DNA of 32,875 nucleotides, taken from contig CATISD010000138.1 of NCBI GenBank assembly GCA_949538625.1, positions 1 to 32,875 on the forward strand. Direction: 5' to 3'. This stretch comes from Acidimicrobiales bacterium AG-410-I20. GTDB lineage: Bacteria; Actinomycetota; Acidimicrobiia; Acidimicrobiales; MedAcidi-G1. The translations under genes were made by a program, and so were the position numbers. The notes beneath the pieces are model-generated. The model ran no database searches. It was not told the origin of the DNA and saw only the letters and a program-made list of their open reading frames with translations. Position 1 is the first letter of the stretch. The number at the start of each line of letters is the position of its first letter. Of the stretch, positions 18,819 to 27,731 are shown piece after piece.

Positions 18819-19523
18819 ATGACTGAAGAGCTTCCAGAAGAAGAAATAATTCTCGCTGATCTTTCTGACGAAGACCTCGTGGTCCAAATGCATGATGACC
18901 TATATGACGGACTTGGAGAAGAAATTGTAGAGGGCACAACCATTCTGCTCGAACGTGGATGGAGTCCCTCTGCCGTACTCAACGATGCTCTTGTAGAAGG
19001 TATGCGAATCGTAGGTATTGATTTTCGTGACGGAATTTTATTTGTTCCTGAGGTTCTCCTTTCTGCTAACGCCATGAAAGCAGGAATGGAAATTTTACGA
19101 CCTTTACTTGCCGAAACTGGGGCTGAACCTGTTGGTAAAATTGTGATCGGTACTGTCAAAGGAGATATCCACGATATTGGCAAGAACCTTGTTGGGATGA
19201 TGCTCGAGGGTGCTGGCTTTGAAGTTATCGACTTGGGTATAAACACCGACGTTGAAGAGTTTTTAGGAGCACTTGACGAACACAAACCAGATCTCCTAGG
19301 AATGTCAGCTCTTTTGACGACCACGATGCCTTATATGAAAGTAGTAATTGACACGCTGATTGAAAAAAGCCTTCGAGAAGAATACATGGTCATTGTTGGC
19401 GGTGCTCCTCTCAATGAAGAATTCGGAGAGGCTATCGGTGCAGACGCATACTGTCGTGATGCAGCGGTAGCGGCCGAAACTGCTAAACGTCTAGTCACTG
19501 AACGACGCGCTGCAGAAGTGTAA
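18819..19523 (+). CDS. Corrinoid (B12-binding) protein of a methyltransferase system (MtbC/MttC-like)
   Basis: B12-binding motif VKGDIHDIGKNLVGMMLEGAGFEVIDLGINTDVEEF (DxHxxG), plus TTTMPYMKVVIDTL and VGGAPLNEEFGEAIGADAYCRDAAVAAETAKRL. ATG at 18819 after a G-rich RBS; the upstream TTG in the ORF track is less likely. Confidence 0.95.
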   Translation: MTEELPEEEIILADLSDEDLVVQMHDDLYDGLGEEIVEGTTILLERGWSPSAVLNDALVEGMRIVGIDFRDGILFVPEVLLSANAMKAGMEILRPLLAETGAEPVGKIVIGTVKGDIHDIGKNLVGMMLEGAGFEVIDLGINTDVEEFLGALDEHKPDLLGMSALLTTTMPYMKVVIDTLIEKSLREEYMVIVGGAPLNEEFGEAIGADAYCRDAAVAAETAKRLVTERRAAEV

Positions 19524-19535
19524 GCCAACCTTTGA

Positions 19536-20189
19536 ATGGTTTCAGGAACGATGTCAAGCTCTGATACCAAATCAGGAAAAACTCTTGTAGTGGCCTGCGG
19601 TGCTCTATCTAGAGAACTTCTTGAACTAAAAAAAATCAATGGGCTTGACTCCATGGATATTGAATGCCTTCCTGCTTCGTACCACAACACCCCGGACTTG
19701 ATTCCTAATGCGGTAAAAGAAAAAGTAATTCAATCGAAACCTGACTACGACAACATTTATGTTGGTTACGCTGACTGCGGTACAGGTGGGTTACTAGACA
19801 AAGTTTGCGAAGAGCTCGAAGTTGAACGTCTTCCTGGGGCGCATTGCTACGAATTTTTTGCTGGAAGTGAACAGTTTTCAGAGATTCAAGATTCTGAAAT
19901 TGGAACTTTTTATCTTACGGACTTCCTCACCAGACACTTTGATCGTTTAGTTATCCAAGCTCTTTGGCTTGACAAGCACCCTGAACTTCTTTCTGATTAC
20001 TTTGGTTCTTACACTCGTCTTGTTTATCTCGCTCAGACGGATGACCCAGAAATTGAGCGCAAAGCACAAGAAGCCGCTCAGCGTTTAGGGCTTACTTTCA
20101 AGATTGTAAAGACAGGATATGGAGAATTGGGCTCAAATATCGTAAAACTCGGTAAGCACTCTAAAAATCAACTGACTGAGATTTCGTGA
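19536..20189 (+). CDS. DUF1638 domain-containing protein
   Basis: KTLVVACGALSRELLELKK...LPASYHNTPDLIPNAVKEKV...YVGYADCGTGGLLDKVCEELEVERLPGAHCYEFFAGSEQF; typical DUF1638 neighbour of corrinoid methyltransferases. Alternative ATG at 19551. Confidence 0.82.
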   Translation: MVSGTMSSSDTKSGKTLVVACGALSRELLELKKINGLDSMDIECLPASYHNTPDLIPNAVKEKVIQSKPDYDNIYVGYADCGTGGLLDKVCEELEVERLPGAHCYEFFAGSEQFSEIQDSEIGTFYLTDFLTRHFDRLVIQALWLDKHPELLSDYFGSYTRLVYLAQTDDPEIERKAQEAAQRLGLTFKIVKTGYGELGSNIVKLGKHSKNQLTEIS

Positions 20190-20190
20190 T

Positions 20191-20502
20191 ATGGCTTCTT
20201 CGCTCATAACGATCTATTGGAGAGACATTCCGGCTCAAATTACAGCACAAAGTGGCCGCACGAGAGAAAAAGCCTTATTAGATCCGAGGTTCCAGTTGGC
20301 TATTGACCAAGCAGCTATGGTTGCCGGATTATCTACAACTGATGATTACGTCAGAGAGTGGAGAAGAGAGTCTCAAGAATGTGGGACTGATCTTGCCGCA
20401 GCGGTAGCTGAAGAAGTTAAAAAAATTGAAGCGGCTTACCCGCCTGAACGTGTGAAAAATCTCGTACGATCCGGAGGCGTGGAATCGTCTGAAGACGAAT
20501 GA
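20191..20502 (+). CDS. Small 'virulence factor' family protein (PF13769-like), function unknown
   Basis: MASSLITIYWRDIPAQITAQSGRTREKALLDPRFQLAIDQAAMVAGLSTTDDYVREWRRES; matches my recollection of the family often found beside MeTHF:corrinoid methyltransferases. Confidence 0.7.
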   Translation: MASSLITIYWRDIPAQITAQSGRTREKALLDPRFQLAIDQAAMVAGLSTTDDYVREWRRESQECGTDLAAAVAEEVKKIEAAYPPERVKNLVRSGGVESSEDE

Positions 20503-20518
20503 CCCTTAGGAGAGATCT

Positions 20519-21412
20519 ATGACCGACACTTTATTGAGTTCAGCAACCAAAGAATTGACAATTGGTTTTGGACGCCCATTTGTCATGATTGGCGAGCGAA
20601 TAAACCCAACTGGAAGAAAGCTCTTGGCTGAAGAAATGAAGAATGATGATTTCAGTCGTGTAGAAGCTGACGCCATCGCTCAAGTTGCTGCAGGAGCACA
20701 AATGCTAGATGTGAATGCGGGAATTCCTTTAGCTGATGAACCTGCCTTACTCGCTAAAGCTATTCAATTAGTGCAGTCAGTTACTGATGTACCTCTATCA
20801 ATTGACTCCTCAATTATCGAGGCCTTAGAAGCAGGATTGTCTGTTTACCAAGGTAAGGCGCTTGTCAATTCTGTTACCGGCGAAGAAGAAGTAATGGAAC
20901 GAGTGCTACCACTTGTTGCAAAGCATGGAGCAGCAGTCGTAGCAATTTCGAATGACGACACAGGAATTTCTGAAGACCCTGATGTCCGATTTGAGGTCGC
21001 GAAACGCATAGTTCAACGAGCTTCTGATCACGGGATTCCTTCTGAGGATGTTGTTGTAGATCCGTTAGTGATGCCTATTGGAGCGATGGGTACTGCTGGA
21101 CAACAAGTATTTGCTTTAGTTCACCGATTACGAGAAGAACTTAAGGTCAATACCACTTGTGGAGCATCAAATATAAGTTTTGGTTTGCCGAACCGTCATG
21201 CTGTTACCGGTACATTTATCGCAATGGCGATCAGTCATGGAATGACTTCCGCCATCATGAACCCACTACATGCAGAAGTTAAAACCGCCATTCAAGCTGC
21301 AGATGTGCTTATTGGCGCAGATACAGACTGCGCAGAATGGATTAGAGATAATCGTGATCCTTCTTCTCCTACTCGCGAACGACGTGGTGGCCGCCGTCGG
21401 CCAAGTAACTAG
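20519..21412 (+). CDS. Methyltetrahydrofolate:corrinoid methyltransferase (pterin-binding, MtgA/AcsE-like)
   Basis: FVMIGERINPTGRKLLAEEM; AQMLDVNAGIPLADE; LSIDSSIIEALEAGL; LVNSVTGEEE; TTCGASNISFGLPNR. Basic C-terminal tail. Confidence 0.92.
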   Translation: MTDTLLSSATKELTIGFGRPFVMIGERINPTGRKLLAEEMKNDDFSRVEADAIAQVAAGAQMLDVNAGIPLADEPALLAKAIQLVQSVTDVPLSIDSSIIEALEAGLSVYQGKALVNSVTGEEEVMERVLPLVAKHGAAVVAISNDDTGISEDPDVRFEVAKRIVQRASDHGIPSEDVVVDPLVMPIGAMGTAGQQVFALVHRLREELKVNTTCGASNISFGLPNRHAVTGTFIAMAISHGMTSAIMNPLHAEVKTAIQAADVLIGADTDCAEWIRDNRDPSSPTRERRGGRRRPSN

Positions 21413-21441
21413 ATCGTGACTTTTGGCGATCGCTCTGTTCT

Positions 21442-23472
21442 ATGAGTGAAGAAAATCTTGTCTTCTTTACTCCTTCTGGACTAAGAGGGAAGTTCGTAGA
21501 CGGAACAACAGTACTTGATGCTGCTAGACATCTCGGCGTCGATCTTGACTCTGTTTGTGGTGGGCGAGGCATCTGCGGCAGATGCCAGGTCCAACCCATG
21601 TTTGGAGAATTTGCGAAATATGGAATTTCTTCTCAAGAGGTCGGGCTGTCTCCGCTAGGAAGTAAAGAAACTTCATACACGGGGAAACGGCCTTTAGAAG
21701 AAGCCAGTCGTTTAGGTTGCGCAGCAACAATTCATGGTGATGTGGTCGTAGATATCCCCGAAGAAAGCCAGGTGCATCGTCAAGTTGTAAGAAAAGAGAT
21801 AGACCTCGGAGAAGTAGTTCTAGATCCCGTTTTAAAATTATTTTTCGTAGAACTAGAAACAGGTACGACATCAAAGCTAAAAGAAGAAGTAATTGAAGCC
21901 CTCAAGGATCAATGGGGGTTCACAGACTTAGTTTTTGAACTTGGAGACGCTTTCTTAGACAACGATTCTCAAGCGGATTTCAAAACCATCACTGTCGGTA
22001 TCAGAGATAAACAGAAAATTGTTGCCCTATGGCCTGGACTACAAGAACGGGTTCTAGGAGTAGGAGTGGACGTCGGGTCTACAACTATCGCTGGGCATCT
22101 TTGCGAACTAACTACTGGAACTGTTCTTGCTACTGCCGGGATAATGAATCCACAAATTCGCTTTGGCGAAGACTTAATGAGTCGGGTTTCATACGCGATG
22201 ATGAATCCCGGTGGGGAAATTGAAATGACTAAAGCCGTTCGTGAAGCTCTGAACGGTTTAATTGATGAATTGTGCAGAGAAACTGAAGCAGAGAAGGAAG
22301 AGATCTTAGAAATTACTCTTGTTGGCAACCCAGTAATGCACCACCTCTTTCTTGGCCTTGATCCGATACCGCTTGGGCAAGCACCTTTTGTTCTTGGACT
22401 AAAAGATGCGGCTGACTTCAGTGCGAATGAGCTAGAACTTTCCTGTCATCCCGCTACCCGCGTACATGTGCTTCCTTGTATCGCCGGACATGTCGGCGCG
22501 GATACAGCAGCGGTAATTCTCGCAACACAATTACATGCATACAACCAAGACGAAATAGTTGCCGTTGTTGATGTCGGGACTAACGCTGAAATTGTTCTTT
22601 CTGGCAGAAACCGTGTTCTAGCCGCCTCCAGCCCTACCGGTCCAGCTTTTGAAGGAGCGCAAATTAGTTCAGGCCAACGAGCAACGCCAGGAGCAATTGA
22701 ACGAGTCCGAATTGATCCTGCAACTGGAGAGCCGCGCTTCAAAGTACTCGGGGTCGACATGTGGTCAGATGAACCAGGCTTCACCGATGCGGTTTCTTCA
22801 ACTGGGGTAACTGGTATCTGTGGGTCAGGAATTATTGAAGTCATAGCAGAAATGTATTTATCAAAAATTATTAGTTCCGATGGAATCATCGGAGGCGCTA
22901 ATTCATTATCTACACCAAGGCTGCAACCTAATGAGAGAACCGTTCAATATCTTCTCTACGAATCAGACGAAAAAAACTCTTCAATCTTTGTCACCCAGAA
23001 TGATGTTCGTGCAATTCAACTTGCCAAAGCAGCTCTTTATGCAGGTATCCGACTACTCATGGACCGCCTTGCTATTGAAAAAGTTGATCACATCAACCTC
23101 GCCGGTGCGTTCGGTAGCCATATTGACACAATTCATGCCACTGTGTTGGGACTAATCCCTGACTGCGATCAAGACCATGTGAAAGCGGTTGGGAATGCTG
23201 CAGGAACTGGTGCAGTTATTGCTCTTCTTTCTGGCCAAGCGCGTGAAGAAATTCAAGAACTCGTAAATCAAATAGAAAAAGTAGAAACTGCTACCGAACC
23301 TGACTTCCAAAAGCATTTCGTTGAGGCCATGGCAATACCACATCTTTCATCTGAGTATCCAGAACTGTCAAAAGTGGTTACATTGCCAGAGAGAAATAAA
23401 AACTCTTCTGAAAATAAGGGCCAAAGAAGGCGCCGAGGCCGCAGTGCCTCTGAAAGGGGAAAAAATGAGTGA
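21442..23472 (+). CDS. Reductive activator of corrinoid-dependent enzymes (RACE/RamA-like; 2Fe-2S plus ASKHA/DUF4445 domain)
   Basis: N-terminal 2Fe-2S CGGRGICGRCQV; ASKHA motifs GVGVDVGSTTIAGHLCELTTG, ITLVGNPVMHHLFLGLDP, VDVGTNAEIVLS, INLAGAFGSHID. Confidence 0.93.
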   Translation: MSEENLVFFTPSGLRGKFVDGTTVLDAARHLGVDLDSVCGGRGICGRCQVQPMFGEFAKYGISSQEVGLSPLGSKETSYTGKRPLEEASRLGCAATIHGDVVVDIPEESQVHRQVVRKEIDLGEVVLDPVLKLFFVELETGTTSKLKEEVIEALKDQWGFTDLVFELGDAFLDNDSQADFKTITVGIRDKQKIVALWPGLQERVLGVGVDVGSTTIAGHLCELTTGTVLATAGIMNPQIRFGEDLMSRVSYAMMNPGGEIEMTKAVREALNGLIDELCRETEAEKEEILEITLVGNPVMHHLFLGLDPIPLGQAPFVLGLKDAADFSANELELSCHPATRVHVLPCIAGHVGADTAAVILATQLHAYNQDEIVAVVDVGTNAEIVLSGRNRVLAASSPTGPAFEGAQISSGQRATPGAIERVRIDPATGEPRFKVLGVDMWSDEPGFTDAVSSTGVTGICGSGIIEVIAEMYLSKIISSDGIIGGANSLSTPRLQPNERTVQYLLYESDEKNSSIFVTQNDVRAIQLAKAALYAGIRLLMDRLAIEKVDHINLAGAFGSHIDTIHATVLGLIPDCDQDHVKAVGNAAGTGAVIALLSGQAREEIQELVNQIEKVETATEPDFQKHFVEAMAIPHLSSEYPELSKVVTLPERNKNSSENKGQRRRRGRSASERGKNE

Positions 23473-25003
23473 TACTCCTAGACGCAGATCAGGGGGTCGT
23501 GCCGCTCGCCAATCAATTCGAAAGAATACAGCGGGAGAAACTCGTCCTTATCTAACTCGATCTTTAGAACCCCTTGAAGTCGTCTCTGAAGAAGGACTCG
23601 CTGCAATAGAGAATAATGCAGACACTATTTTGGAAGAAATTGGAATTAACTTCAGTGACTACCCTTCAGCTTTGTCTTTATTAGAGAAAGCCGGTGCTCA
23701 AATTGATGGAGAAAGAGTTCGTTTCCCGAGAGGGATGTGCCGAGAAATCGTTAGCAATTCTGCCCCATCTACTTACACTCATCATGCTAGGAATCCAAGC
23801 AGAACCGTAGAAATAGGTGGGAACTCAATGGTTTTTGTTCCCGCTTATGGACCTCCATTTGTTCGAGATCTTGATAACGGGCGGAGGTACGCGACGATTG
23901 AAGACTTTAACAATTTCGTCAAACTTGCCTACATGAGTCCACATATGCATTTATCTGGAGGCACGGTTTGCGAACCTGTTGACATACCTGTTTCGCATCG
24001 ACATCTGGACATGGTTTACGCCCATCTTCGCTACGGAGATAAGCCTTTTATGGGTTCAGTAACTGCTGCTGAACGGGCTCAAGATTCAATTGATATGGCC
24101 AAACTTGTTTTCGGTGATGAGTTTGTTCAAGAGAACACAGTTATGACAAGCCTTATTAACGCCAACTCACCAATGTCTTGGGATGCGACAATGCTTGGTG
24201 CGGCTGAAACATATGCCAGAAGTATGCAAGCAACGATGATCAGTCCATTTATTCTGGCCGGAGCTATGGCCCCTGTAACTGTTGCCGGAGTAGCTGCGCA
24301 AACCCTAGCTGAAGCTCTCGCTGGTATGACTTTTGTTCAATTAGTTAAACCAGGGGCACCCGTCATTTTTGGATCGTTTGCATCTTCTATGTCTATGCAA
24401 ACCGGTGCACCTACATTTGGAACACCTGAACCTGCTTTAGTTCTTTATACCGTTGCCGCTTTAGCGCGACGCTTAGGAGTTCCGTTTAGGTCAGGAGGGA
24501 ATCTATGCGCATCGAAGATACCAGATGCGCAAGCCGCTTCTGAAAGTATGGCGACAATGATCCCTACAGTAACTGCTGGAGCGAACTTCATACTCCACTC
24601 AGCCGGATGGCTTGAAGGTGGTTTAGCTATGGGTTATGAGAAATTTATAATTGACGCGGACCAATGTGGTCTTTTGGCAAAATTTATTTCTGGGGTTGAT
24701 CTTTCAGAAAATGGGCAAGCAATGGATGCCATACGCGAAACAGGACCCGGGCAACATTTTCTAGGAGCTGCACACACGTATAGTAATTTTGAAACAGCTT
24801 TCGCTCGATCAGAAATAGCAAACAACGACAGTTTCGAACAGTGGGAAGAGGATGGGGCGTTAGACACGGTACAGCGAGCAAATAAAGTCTGGAAAGAAAT
24901 GCTAGCTAGCTATGAACCCCCTGAAATTGATCCCGAAGCTGATCAAAAGCTTCTCAATTTTATTTCAAAACGTAAAGAAGAAATACCTGACGCTTTTGAA
25001 TAA
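23465..25003 (+). CDS. MttB/trimethylamine methyltransferase-family corrinoid methyltransferase, non-pyrrolysine (glycine betaine methyltransferase-like)
   Basis: ADTILEEIGINFSDYPSALSLLEKAGAQIDGERVRFPRGM; MVFVPAYGPPFVRDLDNGRRYATIEDF; continuous ORF with no in-frame amber. ATG at 23465 overlaps the RACE stop (ATGAGTGA), preferred over the TTG start at 23321. Confidence 0.92.
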   Translation: MSDTPRRRSGGRAARQSIRKNTAGETRPYLTRSLEPLEVVSEEGLAAIENNADTILEEIGINFSDYPSALSLLEKAGAQIDGERVRFPRGMCREIVSNSAPSTYTHHARNPSRTVEIGGNSMVFVPAYGPPFVRDLDNGRRYATIEDFNNFVKLAYMSPHMHLSGGTVCEPVDIPVSHRHLDMVYAHLRYGDKPFMGSVTAAERAQDSIDMAKLVFGDEFVQENTVMTSLINANSPMSWDATMLGAAETYARSMQATMISPFILAGAMAPVTVAGVAAQTLAEALAGMTFVQLVKPGAPVIFGSFASSMSMQTGAPTFGTPEPALVLYTVAALARRLGVPFRSGGNLCASKIPDAQAASESMATMIPTVTAGANFILHSAGWLEGGLAMGYEKFIIDADQCGLLAKFISGVDLSENGQAMDAIRETGPGQHFLGAAHTYSNFETAFARSEIANNDSFEQWEEDGALDTVQRANKVWKEMLASYEPPEIDPEADQKLLNFISKRKEEIPDAFE

Positions 25004-25008
25004 ACTTG

Positions 25009-25029
25009 TTTCCCACAATACGGGAAGTC
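25009..25029. promoter_or_regulatory. Putative IclR operator O3 upstream of fhs (TTTCCCACAATACGGGAAGTC)
   Basis: 20/21 identity to O1; begins 6 nt after the mttB-family stop and ends about 90 nt before the fhs start. Confidence 0.7.
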
Positions 25030-25120
25030 TATCCCGCATAGTAGTAAACTCTTTATGGTTGGAAATAAACTGCATCTGACTTGAAAACACGCATTCTTTA
25101 GGAAAGTAGGAGATGGGACT

Positions 25121-26818
25121 GTGTCGTTCCCTTCTGATTTAGAAATAGCTCGATCTGCAAAACTTCGACCCTTAACCGAGGTTGCCGCTGACGCTGGAAT
25201 CCCTAGTGAGCACCTAGAAATCTATGGTGAAGGCGCCGCCAAAATAAAACTTGAAGCAATTGAATCAATGAGTAGCCGTGACAAAGCCCGGTACGTGGTT
25301 GTATCAGCTATCACTCCGACTCCACTTGGGGAAGGTAAAACAACCACTGTCGTCGGTTTAGGCCAAGGATTCAGCCATATAGGTAAGAAAGCAACGATTG
25401 CTATACGTCAACCTTCTATGGGTCCCACTTTCGGAATAAAAGGTGGAGCGGCAGGAGGTGGCTACAGCCAAGTAGTACCAATGGAGTTACTCAATCTTCA
25501 TTTGACCGGTGATATGCATGCAGTTACTGCAGCTCACAATATGTGTTCAGCGATGCTGGATGCTCATTTGTTTCATGGCAACAAATCCAACTTAGATCTA
25601 AATAACATCACTTGGCGAAGAGTGCTCGACATAAACGAGCGGGCACTTCGAAATGTAATTGTTGGTTTAGGCGGGCGACTTGATGGAGTTCCACGGGAAA
25701 CTGGATTCGACATCACTGCTGCTTCTGAAGTTATGGCTGCTCTCGCCCTCTGCACTTCCCTCAAAGACCTCCGGGAGAGAATGGGGCGAATAGTTGTAGG
25801 TTACGACAAATCAGGCGGACCAGTGACTGCAGAAGATCTCGAAGTTGCTGGGGCTATGACAGTCATCTTACGTGAAGCCATAAAGCCAAACCTGATGCAA
25901 ACTCTTGAAGGCACCCCAGCGCTCGTTCATTGCGGACCATTCGGAAATATCGCAACAGGTAACTCTTCTATAGTTGCCGACCAAATAGGAATCCACACCG
26001 GAGACTTTCTTCTCACCGAAGCAGGGTTCGGAGCAGATATGGGAGCCGAGCGTTTCTTTAACATCAAATGCCGCTACTCAGGTCTAACCCCAGATGCTGC
26101 GGTACTTGTTGCAACTGTCCGCGGACTTAAAGCCCACTCCGGAAATCATAAAATTGTTGCCGGGAAGCCCTTGCCAGAAGAAATTCTTAAGGAAAATCCT
26201 GACGAAGTTCACGAAGGTGGAGTCAACCTAAGGAAACAGCTCGAAAATATGCAAATCCACGGCGTCTCCCCAGTCGTAGCAATAAACGTTTTTCCAGGAG
26301 ACCATGATGGAGATATAAAAGCCATTGAAGAAATTGCTGAAGAATATGGTGCGCTGGTAGCAACAACAACTCATTTCACAGAAGGTGGGAAAGGCGCCGC
26401 TGCACTCGCAGAAGCAATAACTGAGGCGGCGGAAGAGCCATCTAAATTCAAAGTCCTCTATCCCGATGAAATGCCGCTAAGAGAAAAAGTTCGAACGATT
26501 GCTGAAAAAATCTACGGCGCAGATGGAGTAAGTTTCTCAACTCAAGCAAATAAGCAGATTGATATTTATGAGGCAAATGGATTCGGTAATCTTCCGGTCT
26601 GCATTGCCAAGACCCACCTCTCAATTAGTTCCGACTCTTCACTTAAAGGGGCGCCGACCGGCTGGACGCTTCCTGTTAGAGAAGTTCGAGCTTCAGTTGG
26701 GGCGGGGTTTGTTTACCCAATTTGTGGAGACATGAGGACAATGCCGGGCTTAGGTGCAAAACCAGCAGCAGCTTCCATTGACATTGATGAATTCGGTGAA
26801 ATAGTTGGACTTAGTTAG
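25121..26818 (+). CDS. fhs: Formate-tetrahydrofolate ligase
   Basis: TPTPLGEGKTTTVVGLGQGF; RQPSMGPTFGIKGGAAGGGYSQV; NLHLTGDMHAVTAAHN; PICGDMRTMPGLGAKPAA. GTG start. Confidence 0.96.
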   Translation: MSFPSDLEIARSAKLRPLTEVAADAGIPSEHLEIYGEGAAKIKLEAIESMSSRDKARYVVVSAITPTPLGEGKTTTVVGLGQGFSHIGKKATIAIRQPSMGPTFGIKGGAAGGGYSQVVPMELLNLHLTGDMHAVTAAHNMCSAMLDAHLFHGNKSNLDLNNITWRRVLDINERALRNVIVGLGGRLDGVPRETGFDITAASEVMAALALCTSLKDLRERMGRIVVGYDKSGGPVTAEDLEVAGAMTVILREAIKPNLMQTLEGTPALVHCGPFGNIATGNSSIVADQIGIHTGDFLLTEAGFGADMGAERFFNIKCRYSGLTPDAAVLVATVRGLKAHSGNHKIVAGKPLPEEILKENPDEVHEGGVNLRKQLENMQIHGVSPVVAINVFPGDHDGDIKAIEEIAEEYGALVATTTHFTEGGKGAAALAEAITEAAEEPSKFKVLYPDEMPLREKVRTIAEKIYGADGVSFSTQANKQIDIYEANGFGNLPVCIAKTHLSISSDSSLKGAPTGWTLPVREVRASVGAGFVYPICGDMRTMPGLGAKPAAASIDIDEFGEIVGLS

Positions 26819-26826
26819 GCTTAACA

Positions 26827-27687
26827 ATGTTTGAAAACACCCGTTCTGACAAAAAAACTCAGCAACTACTACTTCAAGGGATGACTTATGAGTTGATCCC
26901 TCTTAAAAATGTTCATGATCAAGCAAAGTTTCTTCCACAGAATTCAACGATGTCGGTCACCTGTTCGCCTGCAAAAACCATTGATGACACACTTGATCTT
27001 TGTGAAAGTTTCTCGGCAGATGGGCACACCACTATCCCGCACTTCGCAGCCCGCATGGTTGAGAGCGAAGAACATGTTGACTTGATTATTGATCGTGTAC
27101 ACAGGCAAGGTATTCGAAAAATCTTTGTTATCGGAGGAGATGCCGATCAAAGAGGCCCCTTTTACGATGCTCCAAGTTTCCTTCAAGCAATAATTGAGAG
27201 AAAGCCAGATATTGACACGATAGGTATAGGTTCTTATCCCGATGGGCATGCCGACATCCCAAACAGTTCTCTTGATCAGGCTTTACTTAAGAAACAAGAA
27301 CTTATTTTTGAGGCCGGATACGAAGGGTATATCGCTACCCAAATGTGCTTCGATGCAAAAAAAATCGCTGAATGGTTAAGCGAAATAAGAGAAGCAGGCA
27401 TTTCGCTGCCATGTCATTTAGGCGTACCCGGAGCCGTTGATACTAAAAGATTGTTAACGATTTCTCTACGTTTAGGCATAGGGCACTCAACAAGATTCCT
27501 TAAGAAGAACCGAGCAACTGCTTTACGCCTCCTTTCACCAGGGAAATACGATCCAAATAAGTTACTGTCCCCGCTTTCTAAACATGCTTTAGATCTTGGG
27601 ATAACTGGAGTTCACTGCTTTACTTTCAATTCAGTAGACACAACTGAAGAATGGCGTCAGAAAGTCATGAAGAAGCTTTCTTCTTAA
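26827..27687 (+). CDS. Methylenetetrahydrofolate reductase family protein
   Basis: MSVTCSPAKTIDDTLDLCESFSADGHTTIPHFAARMV; KIFVIGGDADQ; DTIGIGSYPDGHADIP; GYIATQMCFDAKKI; LPCHLGVPGAVDTKRL. Confidence 0.85.
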   Translation: MFENTRSDKKTQQLLLQGMTYELIPLKNVHDQAKFLPQNSTMSVTCSPAKTIDDTLDLCESFSADGHTTIPHFAARMVESEEHVDLIIDRVHRQGIRKIFVIGGDADQRGPFYDAPSFLQAIIERKPDIDTIGIGSYPDGHADIPNSSLDQALLKKQELIFEAGYEGYIATQMCFDAKKIAEWLSEIREAGISLPCHLGVPGAVDTKRLLTISLRLGIGHSTRFLKKNRATALRLLSPGKYDPNKLLSPLSKHALDLGITGVHCFTFNSVDTTEEWRQKVMKKLSS

Positions 27688-27731
27688 ACTCCGCTTAGTC
27701 CTGATATCGCATCTAGTTATACGCTGGGAGT

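Noticed and set aside
18812-19324. 170-aa minus-strand ORF opposite the corrinoid protein
   Set aside because: Ser/Ile/Pro-rich shadow translation of a strong B12-binding CDS; no recognisable motif.
21969-22889. Minus-strand ORFs opposite the RACE activator gene (119 and 147 aa)
   Set aside because: Low-complexity Ser/Thr/Pro-rich shadow ORFs; the plus-strand gene has clear ASKHA motifs.
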